DNA of 64,000 nt from an uncultured Lachnospiraceae bacterium (GCA_910586005.1 CAJUHG010000001.1:1-64000); one strand, 5' to 3'. Numbered from the stretch's first letter, positions 45,550-55,450 are shown. Numbers and translations: made by a program. Notes: generated by a model from the letters alone, not told the origin.

Positions 45550-45603
45550 TATACCTTATGAATAACATGCCGAATGGCATAATGAGATGCCCTAGAGGGT
45601 ATA
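45550..45603 (+). repeat. Palindromic element between ileS and glgP
   Basis: TATACCTTATGAATAACATGCC...CCTAGAGGGTATA, 54 nt, with the ATGCCGAATGGCAT hairpin type also found in the T-box. It lies 15 bp after the ileS stop and could act as a weak transcript-end hairpin. Confidence 0.85.
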
Positions 45604-45713
45604 AAAATATATTGTTACTTTTGGGGAAGAGAATATTATCTCAAATTTTCTGAGGTATCATAGTGCCTAGTTCCATTTCCAAAATAGATGCACCAGAGAG
45701 GAAGGAGACAGAA

Positions 45714-48179
45714 ATGAAAAATAAGATTTTTGAGAAAAAAAAGTTTATTCAGGAAATTAACAGCAATGTAAAGAAACTCTATCGTAAGACCTTAGAGGAG
45801 GCTTCTCAGCAGGAAGTATATCAAGCAGTGTCACATGCAATCAAGGATGTTATTATTGACCAGTGGCTTGCAACACAAAAAACTTTTGAAAAGGAAGACC
45901 CAAAGATTCTATATTATATGTCTATGGAATTTTTAATGGGAAGGGCATTAGGAAATAATCTAATAAATCTTACTGCCTATGAAGAAGTAAAAGAAGCGTT
46001 AGAGGAAATTGGATTTGATTTAAATGTGATTGAAGATCAAGAACCAGATCCAGCTTTAGGAAATGGTGGATTGGGAAGACTTGCCGCTTGCTTTATGGAG
46101 TCTTTGTCAACTTTGGGGTATCCAGCTTATGGATGTGGAATTCGTTATCGTTATGGGTTGTTCCGTCAGAAAATTGAAAATGGATTCCAAATAGAAGAAC
46201 CAGATAACTGGTTAAAGGATGGCTATCCATTTGAATTAAGACGTCCAGAGCATACATTCCAAGTAAAATTTGGTGGTTATGTTCGCTCAGAAGCAGATGA
46301 AAGAGGAAAAATAAGATTTATCCATGAAGGCTATCAGGCCGTTCGTGCAGTTCCATATGATATGCCAGTAATTGGATATAATAACAATATGGTAAATGTT
46401 TTAATTGCATGGGATGCAGAACCAGAAGAGTATTTTGAGTTGGATGCTTTTGATAAGGGAGATTATAAGAAAGCTGTAGAACAGGAAAATCTTGCAAGAA
46501 ACTTAGTAGAAGTTTTGTATCCAAATGATAATCATATCCAAGGAAAGGAACTTCGTTTGAAACAGCAATATTTCTTTGTATCTGCAAGTGTACAGCGTGC
46601 AATTGCCCGTTATAAAAAGTATCATACTGATTTACACAAGTTACCAGAAAAGGTGGCAATTCAGTTAAATGATACCCATCCTACGGTAGCAGTAGCAGAA
46701 TTGATGCGTATTTTGTTAGATGAAGAGGGAATGGAATGGGATGAAGCATGGGCAATTACTAGTTCTACTTGTGCATATACAAATCATACGATTATGTCTG
46801 AAGCTTTAGAAAAATGGCCCATTGAAATCTTTTCTAGACTATTGCCTAGAATTTATCAGATTATTGAGGAGATTAATAGACGTTTTATTCTTGATATTCA
46901 GAAGAGATTTCCTGGTGACAATTATAAAATACAAAAAATGGCAATTATTTATGATGGACAAGTAAAAATGGCGCATCTTGCGATTGCTGCTGGTTGTTCT
47001 GTAAATGGTGTAGCACAGCTTCATACAGAAATCTTGAAAAATGAAGAATTACATGAATTTTATGAGATGTATCCACAGAAGTTTAACAATAAGACAAATG
47101 GTATTACACAGAGAAGATTTTTATATCATGGAAATCCACTGTTAGCAGAATGGATTAATAAATACATTGGAAATGATTGGATCACAAATCTTCCACATCT
47201 AAAAAAATTAGCTGTTTATGCAGATGATGAGAAAATGCAGCAAGAATTTATGAATATTAAATATCAGAATAAACTTCGCCTTGCTGATTATATTTTAAAG
47301 CACAATGGAATTGAAGTAAATCCACGTTCTATTTTTGATGTACAGGTAAAACGCCTTCATGAATATAAACGTCAGCTTTTAAATATTTTGCATGTAATGT
47401 ACTTGTATAATAAGATCAAAGAACATCCAGAGATGGAATTTTATCCAAGAACTTTTATCTTTGGTGCCAAAGCGGCAGCTGGTTACCGCAATGCGAAATT
47501 GACCATTAAATTGATTAACAGTGTGGCAGAAGTGATTAACAATGATGCTTCTATTAATGGAAAGATTAAAGTAGTATTTATTGAAGATTATAAGGTATCC
47601 ATTGCAGAGTGGATATTTGCTGCAGCAGATGTTTCAGAGCAGATTTCTACTGCAAGTAAGGAAGCATCTGGAACAGGAAATATGAAATTTATGTTGAATG
47701 GGGCAGTAACCTTGGGAACTATGGATGGTGCAAATGTGGAAATCGTAGAAGAAGTTGGAGAAGAAAACGCGTTTATTTTTGGAATGAGCTCTCAAGAGGT
47801 TATTGAACATGAGCAAAAACGTGATTATGACCCAATGCAGATTTTCAATAGTGATCAGGATATCCGTCAGGTATTGATGCAATTAATTAATGGAATGTAT
47901 TCTCAGAATGATTCAGAGTTGTTCCGACCTTTATATAATTCTTTGTTAAATACATTGAGTACACAATATGCAGATACTTATTTTATCTTGAAAGATTTCC
48001 GTTCTTATGCAGAAGCACAAGAAAAAGTAGAGAAAGCATATAAAGATGAAAAACATTGGGCAAAAATGGCAATGTTAAATACAGCACATGCTGGTAAATT
48101 TACTTCTGACCGTACCATACAACAATATGTAGATGATATTTGGCACTTGGATAGAGTAAAGGTAAAAATGCCAGAGTAA
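45714..48179 (+). CDS. glgP: Glycogen/maltodextrin phosphorylase
   Basis: 821 residues from the ATG at 45714 (AAGGAG well placed; a GTG 17 codons upstream is less likely). GT35 phosphorylase: releases glucose-1-phosphate from alpha-1,4-glucans. Conserved stretches MEFLMGRALGNNL, DPALGNGGLGRLAACFMES, LNDTHPTVAVAELMR and the pyridoxal-phosphate site EASGTGNMKFMLNGAVTLGTMDGANVEI (Lys in NMKF). Length is normal. No other glycogen gene is adjacent. Confidence 0.96.
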   Translation: MKNKIFEKKKFIQEINSNVKKLYRKTLEEASQQEVYQAVSHAIKDVIIDQWLATQKTFEKEDPKILYYMSMEFLMGRALGNNLINLTAYEEVKEALEEIGFDLNVIEDQEPDPALGNGGLGRLAACFMESLSTLGYPAYGCGIRYRYGLFRQKIENGFQIEEPDNWLKDGYPFELRRPEHTFQVKFGGYVRSEADERGKIRFIHEGYQAVRAVPYDMPVIGYNNNMVNVLIAWDAEPEEYFELDAFDKGDYKKAVEQENLARNLVEVLYPNDNHIQGKELRLKQQYFFVSASVQRAIARYKKYHTDLHKLPEKVAIQLNDTHPTVAVAELMRILLDEEGMEWDEAWAITSSTCAYTNHTIMSEALEKWPIEIFSRLLPRIYQIIEEINRRFILDIQKRFPGDNYKIQKMAIIYDGQVKMAHLAIAAGCSVNGVAQLHTEILKNEELHEFYEMYPQKFNNKTNGITQRRFLYHGNPLLAEWINKYIGNDWITNLPHLKKLAVYADDEKMQQEFMNIKYQNKLRLADYILKHNGIEVNPRSIFDVQVKRLHEYKRQLLNILHVMYLYNKIKEHPEMEFYPRTFIFGAKAAAGYRNAKLTIKLINSVAEVINNDASINGKIKVVFIEDYKVSIAEWIFAAADVSEQISTASKEASGTGNMKFMLNGAVTLGTMDGANVEIVEEVGEENAFIFGMSSQEVIEHEQKRDYDPMQIFNSDQDIRQVLMQLINGMYSQNDSELFRPLYNSLLNTLSTQYADTYFILKDFRSYAEAQEKVEKAYKDEKHWAKMAMLNTAHAGKFTSDRTIQQYVDDIWHLDRVKVKMPE

Positions 48180-48244
48180 ATTTATATTTTCTAAAATCCT
48201 GAGCATCACATTTTGTGAACTTTTTATTGTTCTGGATTATATGG

Positions 48245-48278
48245 TCACAACTCTCTTTAAAACAAAGGGAGTTGTGAT
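48245..48278 (+). terminator. Hairpin after glgP
   Basis: TCACAACTC...CTTT pairs with AAAG...GAGTTGTGA around AAAAC; no clean T-run follows, so termination strength is uncertain. Confidence 0.5.
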
Positions 48279-48317
48279 TATGAAAGTATAAGATATAATT
48301 GTCATAAAGGATTTTTT

Positions 48318-49262
48318 ATGAATAAATTACAAATTAGAAATTCTCTATTGTTGCTTTTGACAGCTTCTATCTGGGGAGTGGCTTTTGTGGCACAGAGTGT
48401 AGGAATGGATTATGTAGAACCCTTGACTTTTAACTGTGTTCGTTCACTTTTAGGTGGAAGCGTTTTGCTTCCTTGTATCTGGTTTTTAGATAAGTTAGAT
48501 GCAAATCAAAAAGAGAGCAGAATTGTAGTAGATGCAAACATAAGAAAAAAACAAAGACATATGTTACTTATTGGAGGCATTTTATGTGGAATTTTATTAT
48601 GTTTAGCAACTAATTTTCAACAAATAGGGATTCAATATACAAGTGTAGGAAAAGCAGGTTTTATCACTGCATTTTATATTATTATCGTTCCCATATTGGG
48701 ATTATTTTTTCATAGGAAATGTGGAATAACTGTTTGGATTGGCGTGTTTCTTGCATTAGCTGGTTTATATTGTTTATGTATTACAGACACATCTACAAGG
48801 GCAAATACAGAAAGAATGATTTCTTGGCTTCCTGTGGGAAAAGGAGAATCTCTTCTTTTTATCTGTGCTTTATTATTTTCTGTGCATATCTTAGTAATTG
48901 ATTATTTTACAGAGCGAGTAGATGGCGTGAAAATGTCATGTATTCAATTTTTTGTATGTGGAATTTTATCTGGTTTAGGGATGTTTTTCACAGAAAAACC
49001 ACAAATAACAAATATTTTATTAGCATGGCAACCTATTTTATATGCAGGAGTTTTGTCTTGCGGAGTGGCATATACTCTACAAATTGTGGGGCAAAAGGGA
49101 ATAAATCCTACAGTGGCTTCCCTAATACTTAGTCTAGAGTCTGTTATTTCTGTTTTGGCAGGAATGGTGTTGTTATCTCAACATCTTACCAAGCAAGAGT
49201 TTTTAGGTTGTATATTAATGTTTGCTGCTATTATCTTAGCACAGCTTCCAAAGAGAGAATGA
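48318..49262 (+). CDS. EamA/DMT-family transporter
   Basis: 314 residues with ten membrane helices in two EamA repeats (LLLLTASIWGVAFVAQSVGMDYVEP in the first; VAYTLQIVGQKGINPTVASLILSLESVISVLAG in the second). These carry small metabolites such as amino acids or nucleotides; direction and substrate cannot be deduced. Weak RBS AAAGGA. The next gene starts 36 bp downstream, probably in the same transcript. Confidence 0.9.
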   Translation: MNKLQIRNSLLLLLTASIWGVAFVAQSVGMDYVEPLTFNCVRSLLGGSVLLPCIWFLDKLDANQKESRIVVDANIRKKQRHMLLIGGILCGILLCLATNFQQIGIQYTSVGKAGFITAFYIIIVPILGLFFHRKCGITVWIGVFLALAGLYCLCITDTSTRANTERMISWLPVGKGESLLFICALLFSVHILVIDYFTERVDGVKMSCIQFFVCGILSGLGMFFTEKPQITNILLAWQPILYAGVLSCGVAYTLQIVGQKGINPTVASLILSLESVISVLAGMVLLSQHLTKQEFLGCILMFAAIILAQLPKRE

Positions 49263-49297
49263 TTCAAATAGATTGTTTAAATGAAAAGGCAGGACAT

Positions 49298-50287
49298 ATG
49301 AATATAAAACGATTAAAAATAGTATGTAAGGAAAAAATAGTATTACTGTTGGCAGTATTTTTATTAGGAAGTTTTTATATAACAGGATGTCAAGATGAAA
49401 AAACATTGGAAGAACAACAAAAATTTCGTCAGCAGGGTATCAATAAATTAAATGAGGGAAATTATAAAGAAGCAGTTGAGGCTTTTCAAAAGGCATTAGA
49501 TCAATCTCAGGCTGAAGTAGGTAAAATGGAATTGGATATTTGTTATTATAAAGCAACTGCACAATATAATAGTGGGGATACAGATGGAGCTCTTACTACT
49601 TGTAATGCAGTGATTAATTATAATGCAAAAGATGCCAAGGCGTATTTTATTAGAGGAAGTGTATATCTAAAAGAGGGAGATAGTGAAAAGGCTAGAAAAG
49701 ATTATGCCAAAGCATTAGATTTATGTGGGAAAGATTATGCACTTTATTTGGCAGTTTATGAAAATCTAGCAGGAACAGGTTTTCAAGATGAAGCAGATGA
49801 ACTTATTGAAAAAGCATTAGAGCTGAAGGGTGATAAACCAGAAGACTATAGAGAACGAGGACATATCTACTTAATTCAGGAAGATTATGAGAATGCTGGA
49901 AATGAGTTGGATAAAGCAATTAACAAAGGTGATGTAAAAGCATTGTTATATCTAGCACAAGTTTATGAGGCACAAGGTAGTAAAAATCAAGCGCAAGCAT
50001 TGTATGAAAGCTATTTAGATAAAAATGGTTCTGATGTAGCTACATTGACATCCTTAGCTGAAATGCAGATGGAAGCTGGAGAATATCAAAGGGCATTGGA
50101 ATATTTTCAGAAAGCGTTAAGTACAGAACAACCAGAAAATGAAAAAAATATCCGGCGTAATGAAATTATTTGTTATGAGAATCTATTAGATTTTGCGTCT
50201 GCAAAAGAAAAAATGGCTTCTTATGTAAAGGATTATCCAGAAGATGAGGAAGCAAAGCGAGAAAATATATTTTTACAGACAAGATAA
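49298..50287 (+). CDS. TPR-repeat lipoprotein
   Basis: 329 residues from the ATG at 49298, chosen because it gives a clean lipoprotein signal (LLLAVFLLGSFYITGC, Cys near 27); an ATG at 49259 overlapping the previous stop would add 13 residues. The mature part is about seven tetratricopeptide repeats (INKLNEGNYKEAVEAFQKAL, AYFIRGSVYLKEGDSEKARKDYAKAL and others). A surface-anchored scaffold for protein contacts; partner unknown. Confidence 0.85.
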   Translation: MNIKRLKIVCKEKIVLLLAVFLLGSFYITGCQDEKTLEEQQKFRQQGINKLNEGNYKEAVEAFQKALDQSQAEVGKMELDICYYKATAQYNSGDTDGALTTCNAVINYNAKDAKAYFIRGSVYLKEGDSEKARKDYAKALDLCGKDYALYLAVYENLAGTGFQDEADELIEKALELKGDKPEDYRERGHIYLIQEDYENAGNELDKAINKGDVKALLYLAQVYEAQGSKNQAQALYESYLDKNGSDVATLTSLAEMQMEAGEYQRALEYFQKALSTEQPENEKNIRRNEIICYENLLDFASAKEKMASYVKDYPEDEEAKRENIFLQTR

Positions 50288-50290
50288 AGA

Positions 50291-50395
50291 GGATTGTCAC
50301 ATAAGAGATAGATAAATATACAAGATAGCATATTTGGTCAATTAAAAAATAGTGATATCTTATATTTAATTTTCTTAAGGTGACAATCTTTTTTT
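50291..50395 (+). terminator. Long-loop terminator after the TPR gene
   Basis: GATTGTCAC (50291-50299) and GTGACAATC (50380-50388) form a 9-bp stem around an AT-rich loop of about 80 nt, followed by seven Ts. Confidence 0.6.
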
Positions 50396-50418
50396 GATAT
50401 GTATGTTTAGCCTAAAGG

Positions 50419-51309
50419 CTACTTTTCAGAAAATACTTTTATAGAAAGTGCATATTCTGAAGGCGTCATTCCTGTTATCTTTTTAAATTGACGAGAAAAG
50501 TAATGAATGGAAGTATAACCCAAAGAATCAGCAATCTGTGTGAAATTCATATTTTTTTCCCTAATAAGTTCTTTTGCTCGATTGATTTTCATATAAGAGA
50601 AATATTCAATAATACCACTTTTGCATTTGTTGTGGAAAAGTTTCTGAAGCTGGGAAGGGGCAATAAGATTATCTTGGCAAATCTGTTCTATTGTTAAAGT
50701 TTGAGAAAGATGAGCTTCCATATAAGTTTTAATATGTTCAAAAATTTCTTCTTCTTGTCGCAATTTTACAGATTTTGTAAGCTTGGAATTGGAATCAACG
50801 AAATTTCCTTTTCGATAAAGGGAAATCAAAAATTGTTCTAGAGAAAGTTGTATTAATTGTTCTGCACCTGGAGATTGATGAGGATTACCAAAAAGCTGTT
50901 TTGTATAAGGATTATTTAGTGGTGTCAAAAAGGCGTCATTAGCTTCTGCAATAATGGTAGCAAGAAAATTGCGTTCAGCTTCCCCTAGTTGTAAAATTTT
51001 ATTTTCAAAAAAATTCATAGCAGGAGAAAGACATACAAAAGATATCACTACCAAGTTTGGAGCAATTTTTCCATTTGCAGCGACAGAATGAAATTGTTGA
51101 GGTTTATGAAAAATAATATTACCTTTTTTTAGAGTGTAAATTTGATTGTCCGCGGTAACAGTTACTTCTCCCTTATCTACACATAGAAATTCCCAAAAAT
51201 TATGAGCTTCACCAGAAAAGGTAAAATTTTTTTCATATTCAAAATAATGAATAGTAATGATTTGTGGAACATCAAATAGTTTTCTGAGAGAATATTTATA
51301 AAAATCCAT
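50419..51309 (-). CDS. AraC-family transcriptional regulator
   Basis: 296 residues: N-terminal cupin-type sensing domain (about 20-110, with GEAHNFWEFLCVDKGEVTVTADNQIYTLKKGNIIFHKP) and C-terminal double helix-turn-helix (TIEQICQDNLIAPSQLQKLFHNK and MNFTQIADSLGYTSIHYFSRQFKKITGMTPSEY). RBS AAAGGA. Divergent from the nucleotidyltransferase-nahK-like-galE set 261 bp away, which it may control, with a sugar as the probable effector (inference). Confidence 0.93.
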   Translation of the reverse strand: MDFYKYSLRKLFDVPQIITIHYFEYEKNFTFSGEAHNFWEFLCVDKGEVTVTADNQIYTLKKGNIIFHKPQQFHSVAANGKIAPNLVVISFVCLSPAMNFFENKILQLGEAERNFLATIIAEANDAFLTPLNNPYTKQLFGNPHQSPGAEQLIQLSLEQFLISLYRKGNFVDSNSKLTKSVKLRQEEEIFEHIKTYMEAHLSQTLTIEQICQDNLIAPSQLQKLFHNKCKSGIIEYFSYMKINRAKELIREKNMNFTQIADSLGYTSIHYFSRQFKKITGMTPSEYALSIKVFSEK

Positions 51310-51570
51310 AAGATTTCCTTTCTAGTACAATTTTGGTAATTATAAAACTGTTATTTTATATATTATTGATAGAACTGATTTACAATGTTTTATTTTTTAT
51401 GAAAATATCCTAAGTATTTTAGTATGAATAGAAAAGAGTATTTTGTTTAGAATATTTTAACATATAATTGTGCAAAAAAGGAAAAATATTGTGCAAATAC
51501 AGAACGTTTTTTTTATATTATTATGTATAGAAAGCAAAGGGATTTAAAATAAATAGGAGGAGATAGAATT

Positions 51571-52485
51571 ATGGAGAAACCAGTATTAGTAATTATGGCA
51601 GCCGGAATGGGAAGTAGATATGGGGGATTAAAACAGATTGATCCTATTGATGCACAAGGACATATTATTATGGATTTTTCTATTTATGATGCAATGGAAG
51701 CTGGATTTGAAAAGGTGATATTTATTATAAAAAAAGCCAATGAAGCAGCATTTAAAGAAAGTATTGGAAATCGAGTTTCTAAGAAAATAGAAGTGGAGTA
51801 TGTATATCAAGAACTGGATAAAATTCCAACAGGATATCAGGTACCAGAAGGCAGAGAAAAACCTTTTGGAACGGGGCATGCTATTTTATGTTGTAAAAAT
51901 ATGTTGCATGGACCATTTGCAGTGATCAATGCAGATGACTATTATGGAAAACATGCATACAAAGCGATTTATGATTATTTGACAAGCCATAAAGACAACG
52001 AAAAGTACCGTTACACTATGGTAGGATATGCTTTGAAAAATACTTTGACAGAACATGGACATGTAGCAAGAGGAATTTGTGAAACAGACAAGGAAGGTTT
52101 TTTAAAGAAAATATCTGAACGTACTCATATTGAAAAACAAGGAGATAAGGCTTTGTATACAGAAGATGATGGTGCAACTTGGACAGAAATTGCAATGGAT
52201 AGCACTGTATCTATGAATATATGGGGCTTTTCCAATAGTATTTTAGAGGAACTAGAAATAGGATTTGAAACCTTTATGAGAGAAGAACTTCCAGTCAATC
52301 CTTTAAAAGCAGAGTATTTTTTACCTTTTGCAGTAGATAGACTGCTTCAAGAGGGAAAAGCAAGTGTTCAGATATTAAATTCACAAGATAAGTGGTATGG
52401 TGTCACTTATAAAGAAGACAAAGAAATGGTAGTAAATGCCATTGCAAATTTAAAAAAGCAAGGTCTGTATCCAGAAGAATTTTAA
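51571..52485 (+). CDS. NDP-sugar pyrophosphorylase-like nucleotidyltransferase
   Basis: 304 residues with an N-terminal nucleotidyltransferase fold: VIMAAGMGSRYGGLKQIDPI (the GxGxR-type signature with Lys) and NADDYYGKHAY (metal-binding Asp pair). It would join a sugar-1-phosphate to a nucleotide, giving an activated sugar plus pyrophosphate. The next gene encodes a sugar kinase of the N-acetylhexosamine 1-kinase type and then comes galE, so the substrate may be GlcNAc/GalNAc-1-phosphate. RBS AGGAGG. Confidence 0.85.
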   Translation: MEKPVLVIMAAGMGSRYGGLKQIDPIDAQGHIIMDFSIYDAMEAGFEKVIFIIKKANEAAFKESIGNRVSKKIEVEYVYQELDKIPTGYQVPEGREKPFGTGHAILCCKNMLHGPFAVINADDYYGKHAYKAIYDYLTSHKDNEKYRYTMVGYALKNTLTEHGHVARGICETDKEGFLKKISERTHIEKQGDKALYTEDDGATWTEIAMDSTVSMNIWGFSNSILEELEIGFETFMREELPVNPLKAEYFLPFAVDRLLQEGKASVQILNSQDKWYGVTYKEDKEMVVNAIANLKKQGLYPEEF

Positions 52486-52630
52486 AGAGTTTTTTATTGA
52501 GAAAGGAGAAGCTACTCAAATATATAGCTTTCAACAGATGCAAAGTGCGCAGATTTGTAGCTATTACAAAAACAGTCTGTGCACCGTTGTCAAACGTCGT
52601 TGCTATTTTGAATTGGAGTAGTAGAAAACT

Positions 52631-53752
52631 ATGGAAGAAAATAAATTGTTTGAACGGGCAAAAGAGGCTATTCAGGCATTTGATATAGCAGAAGAAATGT
52701 GTGTAGTAGGTCCTTATGGTAGTGGACATATTAATGATACCTTTTTAGTAGAAGGCGAGAAGAATTGTATTTTACAGCGAATGAACCGTAATATTTTTGT
52801 AAAACCAGAAGAAGTAATGGCAAATATTTTAGGAGTCACAACTTTTTTAAAAGAAAAAATTAAGAAAGCTAATGGAGATGAACTGCGAGAAACCTTGACA
52901 GTTATTTTTACCAAAGATGGAAAACCAATTTATTGGGATAAACAGGGTGATTGTTGGCGTATGTATTATATGATTGAAGATGCAATCAGTTATGACAAAG
53001 TAGAAAGTGAACAAGATTTTTATGAAAGTGCTTGGGCATTTGGCAATTTTCAGCAAATGCTTTCTGATTATCCAGCAGCGACATTGTATGAAACAATACC
53101 TCAATTTCATGATACAAAGGAAAGATATCATGCTTTTCTTCAAGCAGTAGAAGCAGATGTATGTAACAGAGCCAAAGATGTAACAGCAGAAATTACATTT
53201 TTTCAAGATAGAAAAGAGACTGCTTATGTACTAGGAGATATGTTGGCACAGGGGAAACTACCTTTACGTGTGACTCATAATGATACAAAATTAAATAATA
53301 TTATGATGGATAAAAAAACGAGAAAAGGTATTTGTGTGATTGACCTTGATACGGTTATGCCAGGATTAGCTGTACATGACTTTGGAGATGCCATTCGATT
53401 TGGTGCTAGTACAGGTGATGAAGATGAAAAAGATTTATCTAAGGTAAGTTGCAATATGAAGTTGTTTCAGTTATATACAAAAGGATTTTTAAAGGGGTGT
53501 GGAGGAAGTTTAACAGATACAGAAATTGCTATGCTTCCTATGGGTGCAAAGGTTATGACATATGAATGTGGTATGCGCTTTTTAACAGATTATTTAAAAG
53601 GCGACACTTATTTTAAAATTCATCGAGAAGGTCATAATTTAGATCGGTGTCGTACACAGATAAAATTAGTCAAAGATATGGAAGATAAGTGGGAACAGAT
53701 GAAAGAAATTGTAAAAGAATGTAGTGTAAAAATAAAAGAAATAGAGAAATAA
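52631..53752 (+). CDS. N-acetylhexosamine 1-kinase-like phosphotransferase
   Basis: 373 residues of the aminoglycoside-phosphotransferase/choline-kinase fold: GSGHINDTFLV near the N terminus, catalytic VTHNDTKLNNIMMD (HxDxxxxN) and metal-binding VIDLDTVMPGLAVHDFGDAIRFGA. This pattern matches NahK/LnpB, which phosphorylates GlcNAc and GalNAc at C1 in the lacto-N-biose/galacto-N-biose pathway. Here it lies between a nucleotidyltransferase and galE, the same set of steps, but the phosphorylase (LnpA) is absent. GGAG lies 11 nt upstream of the ATG. Confidence 0.82.
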   Translation: MEENKLFERAKEAIQAFDIAEEMCVVGPYGSGHINDTFLVEGEKNCILQRMNRNIFVKPEEVMANILGVTTFLKEKIKKANGDELRETLTVIFTKDGKPIYWDKQGDCWRMYYMIEDAISYDKVESEQDFYESAWAFGNFQQMLSDYPAATLYETIPQFHDTKERYHAFLQAVEADVCNRAKDVTAEITFFQDRKETAYVLGDMLAQGKLPLRVTHNDTKLNNIMMDKKTRKGICVIDLDTVMPGLAVHDFGDAIRFGASTGDEDEKDLSKVSCNMKLFQLYTKGFLKGCGGSLTDTEIAMLPMGAKVMTYECGMRFLTDYLKGDTYFKIHREGHNLDRCRTQIKLVKDMEDKWEQMKEIVKECSVKIKEIEK

Positions 53753-53825
53753 TATTAGAATTAAACTATATTTTGTTATCTATTAAAATTTATTTACCAA
53801 CTGTGATGGTAAAACAAAAATAGTA

Positions 53826-53885
53826 TTTACCAAATAATTGAAATATGATATAATGTCGTCAGACATAATACCGCCCGAATGGGCA
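53826..53885 (+). promoter_or_regulatory. Promoter and paired-hairpin leader of galE
   Basis: TTTACC (53826-53831), 17 nt, TATAAT (53849-53854). The palindrome ATGTC-GTCA-GACAT at 53853-53866 overlaps the -10 end, and GCCC-GAAT-GGGC at 53873-53884 follows. The same arrangement precedes the cell-wall hydrolase gene (56796-56832), so it looks like a shared operator or leader. Confidence 0.6.
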
Positions 53886-54043
53886 TAGATTACCATAGCT
53901 TATCGCGGAACGGTAACAAGGCAAGAGGAATGGAATATCCATCTCTAATACTTACTTTGCATTTATATTTATAATGTATTGTTTGATAATGTAAAATGAT
54001 AAATTGTGCAAGGACACAAAATTAAGACAGGAGGTAATTTTTT

Positions 54044-55060
54044 ATGGCAATTTTGGTAACAGGTGGGGCAGGTTATATTGGAAGTCACACATGTATTGAG
54101 TTAATTAATGCAGGATATGAAGTGGTTGTAGTAGATAATCTAGTAAATTCTAGTGAAGAAGCTGTAAAGAGAGTTGAGAAAATTACAGGTGCTAAGGTAC
54201 CATTTTATCAAGTTGATATTTTAGATGCTCCAGCATTAGAAGAGGTTTTCAACAAAGAAAAAATTGATAGTGTAATTCATTTTGCAGGACTAAAGGCAGT
54301 AGGAGAATCTGTTCAGAAACCATTGGAGTATTATCATAATAATATTACTGGAACTTTGGTATTATGTGATGTTATGCGTAAACATGGAGTAAAGAATATT
54401 ATATTCTCATCTTCTGCAACTGTATATGGGGACCCTGCAATGATTCCAATTACAGAGGAATGCCCAAAAGGAAAGATTACAAATCCTTATGGACAAACCA
54501 AAGGAATGTTAGAACAGATTTTAACTGATTTCCATGTAGCAGATCCAGAATGGAATGTTGTTTTACTTCGTTACTTTAATCCAATTGGTGCACATGAGAG
54601 TGGAATTATTGGGGAAGATCCTAAGGGAATACCTAATAATTTAGTACCTTATATTGCACAGGTGGCAGTTGGCAAATTAAAATGTCTTGGAGTATTTGGT
54701 GATGATTATGATACACCAGATGGAACTGGGGTGCGTGATTATATCCATGTAGTAGATTTAGCAAAAGGACATGTAAAGGCATTAAAGAAAATAGAAGATA
54801 AGTCTGGGGTAAGTATTTACAATTTAGGAACTGGAAATGGATACAGTGTATTAGATGTAGTAAAAGCTTATGAGAAAGCATGTGGAAAACCAATTCCATA
54901 TGAAATTAAACCAAGAAGAGCAGGAGATATTGCAACTTGTTATGCAGATGCTTCTAAAGCAAAAGAAGACTTAGGTTGGGAAGCAGAATTTGGTATTGAT
55001 AGAATGTGTGAAGACTCTTGGAGATGGCAGAGTTCAAATCCAGATGGATATCGTAGTTAA
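54044..55060 (+). CDS. galE: UDP-glucose 4-epimerase
   Basis: 338 residues of the extended short-chain dehydrogenase class: NAD-binding GGAGYIGSH at residues 7-15, Ser in SSSATVYG and catalytic YGQTK (YxxxK), then [10 protein letters not shown] and [14 protein letters not shown]. Interconverts UDP-Glc/UDP-Gal, and in some species the N-acetyl forms. RBS AGGAGG. It has its own promoter but fits the amino-sugar salvage set upstream. Confidence 0.96.
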   Translation: MAILVTGGAGYIGSHTCIELINAGYEVVVVDNLVNSSEEAVKRVEKITGAKVPFYQVDILDAPALEEVFNKEKIDSVIHFAGLKAVGESVQKPLEYYHNNITGTLVLCDVMRKHGVKNIIFSSSATVYGDPAMIPITEECPKGKITNPYGQTKGMLEQILTDFHVADPEWNVVLLRYFNPIGAHESGIIGEDPKGIPNNLVPYIAQVAVGKLKCLGVFGDDYDTPDGTGVRDYIHVVDLAKGHVKALKKIEDKSGVSIYNLGTGNGYSVLDVVKAYEKACGKPIPYEIKPRRAGDIATCYADASKAKEDLGWEAEFGIDRMCEDSWRWQSSNPDGYRS

Positions 55061-55078
55061 GAAATATAAGAATACGTT

Positions 55079-55215
55079 CCATGTTCTTGTGGTGGGGTGA
55101 TTTACGCGAAGGCAAAGGGAGACTTATCGTCTAGTTTGTTCGTAAGAGAGCCAAGTACGCTTATGAACCAGAGCAGTCTCACAGAATCTCACGTACATGG
55201 TTATTCACCACATGG
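55079..55215 (+). ncRNA. Candidate structured RNA (6S-like shape)
   Basis: One long irregular hairpin can be drawn: TGTGGTG (55088-55094) with CACCACA (55206-55212); TACG (55103-55106) with CGTA (55192-55195); GAGACT (55119-55124) with AGTCTC (55175-55180); and TTCGTAAG (55139-55146) with CTTATGAA (55160-55167). GC content is higher than its surroundings and no frame is open. Length and shape fit a 6S RNA, but I cannot confirm the family. A terminator lies about 30 bp downstream. The rest of the gap to 55450 holds no gene. Confidence 0.42.
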
Positions 55216-55245
55216 AAGTTTTATAGAGTGAGAAGAAAAAATTAA

Positions 55246-55287
55246 GGGTAGAAGACAAAAATTGTTCTTCTACCCTATTTTATCTTA
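55246..55287. terminator. Terminator after the candidate RNA
   Basis: GGGTAGAAGA (55246-55255) pairs with TCTTCTACCC (55266-55275), followed by TATTTTATCTT. Confidence 0.8.
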
Positions 55288-55450
55288 TAGAAAATACCTT
55301 GTTACATTAAAGTTTGAAAGTGTATTACTATAAGATAAAAAATAAGATGTGTACTTATGATATCACTTCGTGAACACACGCGATGTAGCAACGTAAGCAA
55401 GGTCTTTATTTTCTATGAAAGAATAAGTGATAATTTAAAATATCTATATA

